A DNA stretch of 64,000 nucleotides from Phytophthora colocasiae (taxonomy: Eukaryota > Oomycota > Peronosporomycetes > Peronosporales > Peronosporaceae), in contig JAGKQI010000105.1 in NCBI GenBank assembly GCA_018806915.1, forward strand, positions 310,001 to 374,000. Direction: 5' to 3'. The notes under the pieces were generated by a model that was not told the DNA's origin, did no database searches, and saw only the letters and a program-made list of their open reading frames with translations. The position numbers and the translations under genes are program-made. Shown here one piece after another: positions 52,609 through 63,707 of this stretch (positions are counted from its first letter, which is position 1; each line of letters opens with the position of its first letter).

Positions 52609-52678
52609 GGCTCTGGTCTAGTGGCGATGATTCTCGCTTGGGTGCGAGAGGTCCCGGGTTCGATTCCTGGTGAGGCCC
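52609..52678 (+). pseudogene. tRNA-Pro copy, acceptor and loop damaged
   Basis: GGCTCTGGTCTAGTGGCGATGA and loop TTGGGT (one base lost); T-arm nearly intact with CCTGG. Confidence 0.7.
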
Positions 52679-53188
52679 CGTCTTTGCTCCTCATCCTTCG
52701 CGCCCACGCAGCTTTTTGCAGTCTTCTTTACACCCAACAACACCCCATGTGCTTGGATGCATGCCGACCTGACGCCTGCGTTGTCTTTCGTTGTCAATCA
52801 GTCGCTGACTGTAGGTCTTCGATCCTTCGACTCTTCGACTCTTTCTCGACATAGCTACTGGAGCGAGTATGACTTTGGCTCACTACAATACCATAGCGGT
52901 GAGATCGTGGCCGTGACCGAAGCTGCAGCCATACATCTCGTCTGAAGAAGGGTATATGACATGGCGGATGATCGAGCAGTACAGAGTTGGAAGCAGGAGA
53001 AGTTGCGACAGCGGACATGTTCAGGCCTCCATAGAGAGGCGAGTTTTGTAATCGCGAAAGCAAGTAAGGGTAGGACGCGGTAGGTGGCGAAGCGATGGTG
53101 TGTGTGGAGGCAGTGGTGCATGCGTGTGGTTTGTGATGTTTTGTGTAGCGCGTTTTGATGGTAGGCGGCGTGTGTATCTGTTTGGAGT

Positions 53189-53264
53189 GGCCTCGTGGTC
53201 TAGTGGTATGATTCTCGCTTCAAAGATTGCGAGAGGTCCTGGGTTCGATTCCCCGGTGGAGGCC
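53189..53264 (+). pseudogene. tRNA-Pro copy, anticodon loop disrupted
   Basis: CTTCAAAGATTGCGAG replaces CTTCGGGTGCGAG, with extra bases in T-arm and acceptor. Confidence 0.75.
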
Positions 53265-53777
53265 CCGTCTTTGCTCCTCATCCTTCGCGTCCATGCAGCT
53301 TTGCAGTCTTCTTTTACACCCAGCAACACCGTCATGTGCTTGGATGCATGCCGACCTGACGCCTGCGTTGTCTTTCGTTGTCAATCAGTCGCTGACTGGT
53401 AGGTCTTCGATCCTTCGACTCTTCGACTCTTTCGACATAGCTACTGGAGCGAGTATGACTTTGGTTCACTACAATACCATAGCGGTGAGATCATGGCCGT
53501 GACCGAAGCTGCAGCCATACATCCGTCTGAAGAAGAATATTATATGACATGGCGGATGATCGAGCAGCCAGCACCATTGGAAGCAGGAGAAGTTGCGACA
53601 GCGGACATGTTCGGGCCTCCATAGAGGCGAGTTTTGCAATGCTGAAGCAAGTAAAGGGCGGTAGGACGCGGTAGGTGGCGAAGCGATGGTGTGTGGAGGC
53701 AGTGGTGCATGCGGTGGTTTTGTGATGTTTTGTGTAGCGCGTTTTTGATGTGGTAGGCGTGTGTATCTGTTTGGAGT

Positions 53778-53848
53778 GGCCTCGTGGTCTGGTGGTATGA
53801 CTCTCGCTTCGGTGCGAGAGGTCGGGTTCGATTCCCGAGTAGGGGCCC
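53778..53848 (+). pseudogene. tRNA-Pro copy, degenerate
   Basis: D-loop A changed to G (GTCTGGTGG), one loop G missing, T-arm altered (GAGGTCGGGTTCG, CCCGAGTAGGGG). Confidence 0.75.
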
Positions 53849-54359
53849 CGTCTTTGCTCCTCATCCTTCGCGTCCATGCAGCTTTTGCAGTCTTCTTTTA
53901 CACCCAGCAACACCGTCATGTGCTTGGATGCATGCCGACCTGACGCCTGCGTTGTCTTTCGTTGTCAATCAGTCGCTGACTGGTAGGTCTTCGATCCTTC
54001 GACTCTTCGACTCTTTCGACATAGCTACTGGAGCGAGTATGACTTGGTTCACTACAATACCATAGCGGTGAGATCGTGGCCGTGACCGAAGCTGCAGCCA
54101 TACATCTCGTCTGAAGAAGCGGCTATATGACATGGCGGATGATCGAGTTGCAGTACAGAATTGGAAGCAGGAGAAGTTGCGACAGCGGACATGTTCGGGC
54201 CTCCATAGAGAGGCGAGTTTTGGTAATGTGAAGCAAGTAAGGGTAGGACGCGGTAGGTGGCGGAAGCGATGGTGTGTGTGGAGGAAGTGGTGCATGCGTG
54301 TGGTTTGTGATGTTTGTGTAGCGCGTTTGATGTGGTAGGCGTGTGTATCTGTTTGGAGT

Positions 54360-54432
54360 GGCCTCGTGGTCTAGTGGTATGATTCTCGCTTCGGGTGCGA
54401 GAGGTCCCGGGGTTCGATTCCCGGTGAGGCCC
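54360..54432 (+). pseudogene. tRNA-Pro copy, one extra G in T-stem
   Basis: TCCCGGGGTTCG instead of TCCCGGGTTCG; all else matches the reference. Confidence 0.7.
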
Positions 54433-54961
54433 CGTCTTTGCTCCTCATCATTCAAAGCGTCCATGCAGCTTTTGCAGTACTTCTTTTACACCCAGTCAAT
54501 CAACTGACATTACACAATGTGCTTGGATGCATGCCGACCTGACGCCTGCGTTGTCCTTTCGTTTCAACTCAGTCGCTGACTGGTAGGTCTTCGATCCTTC
54601 GACTCTTCGACTCTTTCGACCATAGCTTCCTGGAGCAAAGAGTATGACATTTTGGTTCACTACAATACCATAGCGGTGAGCAACATCATGGCACGTGACC
54701 GAAGCTGCAGCCATACATCTCGTCTGAAGGGTATATGACATGGCGGATGATCGAGCAGTACAGAATTGAAGCAGGAGAAAGTTGCGACAGCGGACATCGT
54801 TCGGCTCCAGAGAGGCGAGTTTTGGTAATGTAGGCAAGTAAGACAGGACGCGGTAGGTGGCGGAAGCGATGGTGTGTGTGCAGAACGTAGAGTGCATGCG
54901 TGGTTTGTGATGTTTTGTGTAGCGCGTTTTGATGTGGTAGGCGTGTGTATCTGTTTGGAGT

Positions 54962-55030
54962 GGCCTCGTGGTCTAGTGGTATGATTCTCGCTTCAAGGTG
55001 CGAGAGGTCCGGTTCGATTCGGTGAGGCCC
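54962..55030 (+). pseudogene. tRNA-Pro copy, loop and T-arm damaged
   Basis: Loop reads CTTCAAGGTGCGAG; T-arm shortened to GTCCGGTTCGATTCGGTG. Confidence 0.75.
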
Positions 55031-55534
55031 CGTCTTGCTCCTCATCCTTCGCGTCCATGCAGCTTTTGCAGTCTTCTTTTGCACCCAGCAACACCGTCAT
55101 GTGCTTGGATGCATGCCGACCTGACGCCTGCGTTGTCTTTCGTTGTCAATCAGTCGCTGATCTGGTAGGTCTTCGATCCTTCGACTCTTCGACTCTTTCG
55201 ACATAGCTACTGGAGCGAGTATGACTTTGGTTCACTCATACCATAGCGGTGAGATCGTGGCCGTGACCGAAGCTGCAGCCAACATCTCGTCTGAAGAAGG
55301 GCATATGACATGGCGGATGATCGAGCAGCAGAATTGGGAAGCAGGAGAAGTTATGACAGCGGACATGTTCAGGCCTCCATAGAGAGGCGAGTTTTGGTAA
55401 TGTAAAGCAAGTAAGGCAGTAGGACGCGGTAGGTGGCGAAGCGATGGTGTGTGGAGGCAGTGGTGCATGCGTGGTTTTTGTGATGTTTGTGTAGCGCGTT
55501 TTTGATGTGGTAGGCGTGTGTATCTGTTTGGAGT

Positions 55535-55604
55535 GGCCTCGTGGTCTAGTGGTATGATTCTCGCTTCAGGTGCGAGAGGTCCCGGGTTGATTCCCGGTGA
55601 GGCC
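55535..55604 (+). pseudogene. tRNA-Pro-like copy with altered anticodon
   Basis: Loop TTCAGGT would give anticodon CAG (Leu-type), and the T-loop has lost a C (GGGTTGATTCC). Given noisy neighbours, this is more likely an error than a new tRNA. Confidence 0.65.
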
Positions 55605-56116
55605 CGTCTTTGTTCTCATCCTTCGCGTCCCATGCAGCTTTTTGCAGTCTTCTTTTACACCCAGCAACACCCTCATGCGCTTGGGATGTACGCCGACCCT
55701 GACGCCTGCGTTGTCTTTCGTTGTCAATCAGTCGCTGACTGGTAGGTCTTCGATCCTTCGACTCTTCGACTCTTTCGACATAGCTACTGAGCGAGTATGA
55801 CTTTGGTTCACTACAATACCATAGCGGTGAGATCGTGGCTGCGTGACCGAAGCTGCAGCCATACATCTCGTCTGAAGAAGGGTATATGACATGGCGGATG
55901 ATCGAGCAGTACGGGAATTGGAAGCAGGAGAAGTTGCGACAGCGGATACATGTTCGGGCCTCCATAGAGGCGGTTTTGGTAATGTGAAGCAAATGTAATA
56001 GGACGCGGTAGGTGGCGAAGGATGGTGTGGAGGCAGTGGTGCATGACAACGCGTGGTCGTATGTGATGTTTTGTAGCGCGTTTGATGTGGTAAAAGCGTG
56101 TGTATCTGTTTGGAGT

Positions 56117-56189
56117 GGCCTCGTGGTCTGGTGGTATGATCTCGCTTCACCGGGTGCGAGAGGTCCTGGTTCGATTCCCGGTGAGGCCC
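56117..56189 (+). pseudogene. tRNA-Pro copy, last before the flip
   Basis: GTCTGGTGG D-loop, insertion in the anticodon loop (CTTCACCGGGTG), T-stem reduced. Confidence 0.75.
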
Positions 56190-56324
56190 GTCTTTGCTCC
56201 TCCTCACTTCGCGTCCATGCAGCTTTTTGCAGTCTTCTTTTTTACCCAGCAACACCGCTCATGTGCTTGGATGCATGCCGACCTGACGCCTGCGTTGTCT
56301 TTCGTTATCCGTCAGTCGCTGACT

Positions 56325-56345
56325 GGTAGGTCTTCAGCACCTACC
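56325..56345. other. Orientation switch point of the tRNA-Pro array
   Basis: Plus-oriented unit text (CTGACTGGTAGGTCTTC) changes into minus-oriented text (CACCTACCGCGTCCTACCC) within about ten bases. The two sides join different parts of the unit, so this is not a simple mirror at one point of the repeat. Confidence 0.75.
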
Positions 56346-56736
56346 GCGTCCTACCCTTCGACTTTCACATTGCCAAAACTCGCCTCTATGGAGCCCGAAC
56401 ATGTGACTGTCGGTTCTCCTGCTACATAGCGGTGAGATCGTCGATCATCCGCCTGCCATATACCATACTTCAGACGAGATGTATGGCCGCATGGCTTCGG
56501 TCACGGCGATCGATCTCACCGCTACTGGCATTGTAGTGAAGCAAAGTCATACTCGCTCCAGTAGCTGTATCGAAAGAGTCGAAGAGTCGAAGGATCGAGG
56601 AACCTACCAGTCAGCGACTGATTGACAACGAAAGACAACGCAGGACGCGGTCGGCATGACATCCGCACATGACGGGGTGTTGCTGGGTGTAAAGAGACTG
56701 CAAAAAGCCGTGGACGCGAAGGATGAGGAGCAAAGA

Positions 56737-56808
56737 CGGGTACCGGGAATCGAACCCGGGACCTCGCACCCGAAGCGAGAATCATACCAGCTTAGACCAC
56801 GACTCCTT
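56737..56808 (-). pseudogene. tRNA-Pro copy, degenerate
   Basis: First minus-strand copy. T-arm CCGGGAATCGAACCCGGGAC is intact on the plus strand, but the anticodon stem has lost bases (CCTCGCACCCG) and the 5' acceptor is scrambled. Confidence 0.75.
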
Positions 56809-57326
56809 CAAACAGATAGGATTCACGCCTACCACATCAAAAACGCGCTACACAAAACATCACAAACCACACGCTTTGCAGTTCCACTGCCTCACACACC
56901 ATCAACTTCGCCACCTACCGCGTCCACGCATCACTTAACGCTCACATTACCAAAACTCGCCTCTATGGAGGCCCGAACGTATCGATCCTGTCGCAACTTC
57001 TCTGCTTCACATGTACTGCCGATAGCATCCGCCATGTCATACTTCTTCAGACGAGATGTATGGCTGCAGCTTCGGTCACGGCCACGATCTCACCGCTATG
57101 GTATTGTAGTGAACCAAAGTCATACTCGCTCCAGTAGCTATGTCGAAAGCAGTCGAAGAAGTCGACAGGATCGAAGACCTCTCCAGTCCCAGCGACCGAT
57201 TGACAACGAAGACAACGCAGATGCGTCAGGTCGGCATGCATCCAAGCACATGGTGGTGTTGCTGGGTGTGCAAAGAAGACTGCAAAAAGCTTGCATGTGG
57301 ACGCGAAGGATGAGGAGCAAAGACGG

Positions 57327-57393
57327 GGCCTCACCGGGAATCGAACCGGGGCCTCTGCGCGAAGCGAGAATCATACCACCTGACCACGAGGCC
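57327..57393 (-). pseudogene. tRNA-Pro copy, anticodon arm shortened
   Basis: GGGGCCTCTGCGCGAAGCGAG shows loss of bases around the anticodon; D-arm also shortened. Confidence 0.75.
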
Positions 57394-57909
57394 ACTCCAA
57401 ACAGATACACACGCCTACCACATCAAAAACGCGCTACACAAAACATCACAAACCACACGCATGCACCACTGCCTCCACACGTCATCGTGCTTACCACCTA
57501 CCGCGTCCTACCCTTCTTGCTTCATGGGTACCAAAACTCGCCTCTATGGAGGCCCGAACGATCCGTCTCGCAACTTCTCCTGCTTCCAATTCTGTACTGC
57601 TCGATCATCCGCCATGTCATATACCCTTCTTCAGACGAGATGTATGGCTGCAGCTTCTGGTCACGGCCGCATGATCTCACCGTCTGAAATGGTATTGTAG
57701 TGAACCAAAGTCATGATCGCTCCAGTAGCTATGTCAGAAAGAGTCGAAGAGTCGACAGGATCGAACCTACCAGTCAGCGACTGATTGACAACGAAGACAA
57801 CGCAGGCGTCAAGGTCGGCATCATCCAAGCACATGGCAGGTGTTGCTGGAGTGTAGAGACTGCAAAAAGCTGCGTGGACGCGATGTTTTGGATGATGGTA
57901 GCAAAGACG

Positions 57910-57980
57910 GGGCCTCACCGGGAATCAGAACCAGGACCTCTCGCACCCGAAGCGAGAATCATGCTCACTGAACCAGAGCC
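57910..57980 (-). pseudogene. tRNA-Pro copy, T- and D-arm changes
   Basis: Anticodon arm intact; AATCAGAACCAGGACC in the T-arm and ATGCTCACTGAACCAGAGCC in D-arm and acceptor are altered. Confidence 0.7.
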
Positions 57981-58478
57981 ACTCCAGAACAGATACACAC
58001 GCCTACCCATCAAAAACGCGCTACTGTTTATCACAAACCACACGCATGCACCACTTCCTCCACACACACCATCAGCTTCGCCACCTACCGCGTCCTACCC
58101 CTTGCCCTTCACATTACCAAAACTCGCCTCTCTATGGAGGCTCGAACATGTTCGTCTGCGTCCAATTCTGTGCTGCTCGTCATCATCCGCCGATCTTCAG
58201 ACGAGATGTAAGGGCTGCAGCTTCGGTCACGACGATCTCACCAACGCTATGGTATTGTATCGGTAGAACCAGTCATGAATGGACTCGCTCCAGTAGCTAT
58301 GTCGAAAGAGTCGAGAGTCGTCGAAGGATCGAGACCTACCAGTCAGCGAGTCTGATTGACAACGAAAGACAACGCAGGCGTCAGGTCGGCATGGATCCAA
58401 GCACATGACGGTGTTGCTGGGTGTAAAAGGAAGCATGCAAAAGCTGCATGGACGCGAAGGATGAGGAGCAAAGACGAG

Positions 58479-58545
58479 TGGCCTCACCGGTATGAATCAA
58501 CCTCTCGCCCCTTTTGAAGCGAATCATACCACTAGACCACGAGCG
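58479..58545 (-). pseudogene. tRNA-Pro copy, heavily degenerate
   Basis: GGCCTCACCGGTATGAATCA and CGCCCCTTTTGAAGCGAATC show loss of T-arm and anticodon structure. The following unit (58900-59110) has lost its tRNA altogether. Confidence 0.7.
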
Positions 58546-59566
58546 TTCTCACTCCAAACAGCCTACCGCGTCCATGGCTACACGCATCACAAACCACACC
58601 TTACCCTCCACTCACGACCTGCACACCATACCGTTGTCATCGCGTCTACCTTTTGACTGGTGTGGTCTTCCCATCTTCAGAACTCGCCTCTCTATGGAGG
58701 CCCGAACATGTCCGCTGTCAACTTCTCCTGCTTCCAATTCTGTACTGCTCGATCATCCGCCATGTCATATACCCTTCTTCAGACGAGATGTATGGCTGCA
58801 GCTTCAGTCACGCTGTCGATCTCACCGTTATGGTATTAGTGAACCAAAGTCATACTCGCCCCAGTAGCTATGTCCGTCGAAGAGTCGAAGGATCGAAGAT
58901 CACCAGCCGGTTCGATTGACAAGACAACGCAGGCGTCAGGTCGGCACCGGCCTGCTTCGGCACAAAGAAGACTTGGCTGATGCAAGGATCCTCACAAACG
59001 CCTCTCTCGGGCACCTTCGCACCTGGCGAGAATATACCTGCAATGATATACCCAAACAGCACACTTCCACCATGCGCATGACAAACATGCCGACACACGA
59101 TGCACACGCTCACACACTACAAAACATCGTTTCACATGCTGCCTCCTACCGCGTCGCCACCTACGCGTCCTACCATACTTGCTTCACATTACCAAACTCG
59201 CCTCTCTATGGAGGCCCGAACATGTCCGCTGTCGCAACTTCTCCTGCTTCCAATTCTGTACTGCTCGATCATCCGCCATGTCATATACCCTTCTTCAGAC
59301 GAGATGTATGGCTGCAGCTTCGGTCACGGCCACGATCTCACCGCTATGGTATTGTAGTGAACCAAAGTCATACTCGCTCCAGTAGCTGCGCTATGTCGAA
59401 AGAGTCGAAGAGTCGAAGGATCGAAGACCTACCAGTCAGCGACTGATTGACAACGAAAGACAACGCAGGCGTCAGGTCGGCATGCATCCAAGCACATGAC
59501 GGTGTTGCTGGGTGTAAAGAAGACTGCAAAAAGCTGCATGGACGCGAAGGATGAGGAGCAAAGACG

Positions 59567-59638
59567 GGGCCTCACCGGGAATCGAACCCGGGACCTCTCG
59601 CACCCGAAGCGAGAATCATACCACTAGACCACGAGGCC
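59567..59638 (-). tRNA. tRNA-Pro (anticodon CGG)
   Basis: All 72 bases match the reference. First copy of the clean right part of the array. Confidence 0.95.
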
Positions 59639-60147
59639 ACTCCAAACAGATACACACGCCTACCACATCAAAAACGCGCTACACAAAACATCACAAACCA
59701 CACGCATGCACCACTGCCTCCACACACACCATCGCTTCGCCACCTACCGCGTCCTACCCTTACTTGCTTCACATTACCAAAACTCGCCTCTATGGAGGCC
59801 CGAACATGTCCGCTGTCGCAACTTCTCCTGCTTCCAATTCTGTACTGCTCGATCATCCGCCATGTCATATACCCTTCTTCAGACGAGATGTATGGCTGCA
59901 GCTTCGGTCACGGCCACGATCTCACCGCTATGGTATTGTAGTGAACCAAAGTCATACTCGCTCCAGTAGCTATGTCGAAAGAGTCGAAGAGTCGAAGGAT
60001 CGAAGACCTACCAGTCAGCGACTGATTGACAACGAAAGACAACGCAGGCGTCAGGTCGGCATGCATCCGAAGCACTTGACGGTGTGGGTGGGTGTAAAAG
60101 AAGACTGCAAAAAGCTGCGTGGACGCGAAGGATGAGGAGCAAAGACG

Positions 60148-60219
60148 GGGCCTCACCGGGAATCGAACCAGGGACCTCTCGCACCCGAAGCGAGAATCAT
60201 ACCACTAGACCACGAGGCC
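60148..60219 (-). tRNA. tRNA-Pro (CGG), one T-stem change
   Basis: AACCAGGGACC on the plus strand in place of AACCCGGGACC: one T-stem pair is broken; otherwise intact. Confidence 0.8.
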
Positions 60220-60729
60220 ACTCCAAACAGATACACACGCCTACCACATCAAAAACGCGCTACACAAAACATCACAAACCACACGCATGCACCACTGCCT
60301 CCACACACACCATCGCTTCGCCACCTACCGCGTCCTACCCTTACTTGCTTCACATTACCAAAACTCGCCTCTCTATGGAGGCCCGAACATGTCCGCTGTC
60401 GCAACTTCTCCTGCTTCCAATTCTGTACTGCTCGATCATCCGCCATGTCATATACCCTTCTTCAGACGAGATGTATGGCTGCAGCTTCGGTCACGGCCAC
60501 GATCTCACCGCTATGGTATTGTAGTGAACCGAAGTCATACTCGCTCCAGTAGCTATGTCGAAAGAGTCGAAGAGTCGAAGGATCGAAGACCTACCAGTCA
60601 GCGACTGATTGACAACGAAAGACAACGCAGGCGTCAGGTCGGCATGCATCCAAGCACATGACGGTGTTGCTGGGTGTAAAAGAAGACTGCAAAAAGCTGC
60701 ATGGACGCGAAGGATGAGGAGCAAAGACG

Positions 60730-60801
60730 GGGCCTCACCGGGAATCGAACCCGGGACCTCTCGCACCCGAAGCGAGAATCATACCACTAGACCACGAGGC
60801 C
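60730..60801 (-). tRNA. tRNA-Pro (anticodon CGG)
   Basis: Intact copy, 582 bases after the previous one. Confidence 0.95.
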
Positions 60802-61310
60802 ACTCCAAACAGATACACACGCCTACCACATCAAAAACGCGCTACACAAAACATCACAAACCACACGCATGCACCACTGCCTCCACACACACCATCGCTT
60901 CGCCACCTACCGCGTCCTACCCTTACTTGCTTCACATTACCAAAACTCGCCTCTCTATGGAGGCCCGAACATGTCCGCTGTCGCAACTTCTCCTGCTTCC
61001 AATTCTGTACTGCTCGATCATCCGCCATGTCATATACCCTTCTTCAGACGAGATGTATGGCTGCAGCTTCGGTCACGGCCACGATCTCACCGCTATGGTA
61101 TTGTAGTGAACCGAAGTCATACTCGCTCCAGTAGCTATGTCGAAAGAGTCGAAGAGTCGAAGGATCGAAGACCTACCAGTCAGCGACTGATTGACAACGA
61201 AAGACAACGCAGGCGTCAGGTCGGCATGCATCCAAGCACATGACGGTGTTGCTGGGTGTAAAGAAGACTGCAAAAAGCTGCGTGGACGCGAAGGATGAGG
61301 AGCAAAGACG

Positions 61311-61381
61311 GGGCCTCACCGGGAATCGAACCGGGACCTCTCGCACCCGAAGCGAGAATCATACCACTAGACCACGAGGCC
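61311..61381 (-). tRNA. tRNA-Pro (CGG), one base short in T-stem
   Basis: AACCGGGACC in place of AACCCGGGACC: a one-base deletion in an otherwise perfect copy. Confidence 0.75.
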
Positions 61382-61889
61382 ACTCCAAACAGATACACAC
61401 GCCTACCACATCAAAAACGCGCTACACAAAACATCACAAACCACACGCATGCACCACTGCCTCCACACACACCATCGCTTCGCCACCTACCGCGTCCTAC
61501 CCTTACTTGCTTCACATTACCAAAACTCGCCTCTCTATGGAGGCCCGAACATGTCCGCTGTCGCAACTTCTCCTGCTTCAATTCTGTACTGCTCGATCAT
61601 CCGCCATGTCATATACCCTTCTTCAGACGAGATGTATGGCTGCAGCTTCGGTCACGGCCACGATCTCACCGCTATGGTATTGTAGTGAACCAAAGTCATA
61701 CTCGCTCCAGTAGCTATGTCGAAAGAGTCGAAGAGTCGAAGGATCGAAGACCTACCAGTCAGCGACTGATTGACAACGAAAGACAACGCAGGCGTCAGGT
61801 CGGCATGCATCCAAGCACATGACGGTGTTGCTGGGTGTAAAAGAAGACTGCAAAAGCTGCGTGGACGCGAAGGATGAGGAGCAAAGACG

Positions 61890-61961
61890 GGGCCTCACCG
61901 GGAATCGAACCCGGGACCTCTCGCACCCGAAGCGAGAATCATACCACTAGACCACGAGGCC
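61890..61961 (-). tRNA. tRNA-Pro (anticodon CGG)
   Basis: Intact copy. Confidence 0.95.
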
Positions 61962-62471
61962 ACTCCAAACAGATACACACGCCTACCACATCAAAAACGC
62001 GCTACACAAAACATCACAAACCACACGCATGCACCACTGCCTCCACACACACCATCGCTTCGCCACCTACCGCGTCCTACCCTTACTTGCTTCACATTAC
62101 CAAAACTCGCCTCTCTATGGAGGCCCGAACATGTCCGCTGTCGCAACTTCTCCTGCTTCCAATTCTGTACTGCTCGATCATCCGCCATGTCATATACCCT
62201 TCTTCAGACGAGATGTATGGCTGCAGCTTCGGTCACGGCCACGATCTCACCGCTATGGTATTGTAGTGAACCGAAGTCATACTCGCTCCAGTAGCTATGT
62301 CGAAAGAGTCGAAGAGTCGAAGGATCGAAGACCTACCAGTCAGCGACTGATTGACAACGAAAGACAACGCAGGCGTCAGGTCGGCATGCATCCAAGCACA
62401 TGAGGGTGTTGCTGGGTGTAAAAGAAGACTGCAAAAAGCTGCGTGGACGCGAAGGATGAGGAGCAAAGACG

Positions 62472-62543
62472 GGGCCTCACCGGGAATCGAACCCGGGACC
62501 TCTCGCACCCGAAGCGAGAATCATACCACTAGACCACGAGGCC
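62472..62543 (-). tRNA. tRNA-Pro (anticodon CGG)
   Basis: Intact copy. Confidence 0.95.
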
Positions 62544-63053
62544 ACTCCAAACAGATACACACGCCTACCACATCAAAAACGCGCTACACAAAACATCACA
62601 AACCACACGCATGCACCACTGCCTCCACACACACCATCGCTTCGCCACCTACCGCGTCCTACCCTTACTTGCTTCACATTACCAAAACTCGCCTCTCTAT
62701 GGAGGCCCGAACATGTCCGCTGTCGCAACTTCTCCTGCTTCCAATTCTGTACTGCTCGATCATCCGCCATGTCATATACCCTTCTTCAGACGAGATGTAT
62801 GGCTGCAGCTTCGGTCACGGCCACGATCTCACCGCTATGGTATTGTAGTGAACCAAAGTCATACTCGCTCCAGTAGCTATGTCGAAAGAGTCGAAGAGTC
62901 GAAGGATCGAAGACCTACCAGTCAGCGACTGATTGACAACGAAAGACAACGCAGGCGTCAGGTCGGCATGCATCCAAGCACATGACGGTGTTGCTGGGTG
63001 TAAAAGAAGACTGCAAAAAGCTGCATGGACGCGAAGGATGAGGAGCAAAGACG

Positions 63054-63125
63054 GGGCCTCACCGGGAATCGAACCCGGGACCTCTCGCACCCGAAGCGAG
63101 AATCATACCACTAGACCACGAGGCC
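63054..63125 (-). tRNA. tRNA-Pro (anticodon CGG)
   Basis: Intact copy. Confidence 0.95.
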
Positions 63126-63635
63126 ACTCCAAACAGATACACACGCCTACCACATCAAAAACGCGCTACACAAAACATCACAAACCACACGCATGCACCA
63201 CTGCCTCCACACACACCATCGCTTCGCCACCTACCGCGTCCTACCCTTACTTGCTTCACATTACCAAAACTCGCCTCTCTATGGAGGCCCGAACATGTCC
63301 GCTGTCGCAACTTCTCCTGCTTCCAATTCTGTACTGCTCGATCATCCGCCATGTCATATACCCTTCTTCAGACGAGATGTATGGCTGCAGCTTCGGTCAC
63401 GGCCACGATCTCACCGCTATGGTATTGTAGTGAACCAAAGTCATACTCGCTCCAGTAGCTATGTCGAAAGAGTCGAAGAGTCGAAGGATCGAAGACCTAC
63501 CAGTCAGCGACTGATTGACAACGAAAGACAACGCAGGCGTCAGGTCGGCATGCATCCAAGCACATGACGGTGTTGCTGGGTGTAAAAGAAGACTGCAAAA
63601 AGCTGCATGGACGCGAAGGATGAGGAGCAAAGACG

Positions 63636-63707
63636 GGGCCTCACCGGGAATCGAACCCGGGACCTCTCGCACCCGAAGCGAGAATCATACCACTAGACCA
63701 CGAGGCC
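63636..63707 (-). tRNA. tRNA-Pro (anticodon CGG)
   Basis: Intact copy, last in the window. TTTTT on the minus strand at 63597-63601 lies 35 bases past its 3' end, as in the plus-strand reference copy. Confidence 0.95.

Noticed and set aside
55535..55604. New tRNA with anticodon CAG inside the tRNA-Pro array
   Set aside because: A single substitution in a copy that also lacks a T-loop base, in the noisy part of the array; most likely an error or a pseudogene.
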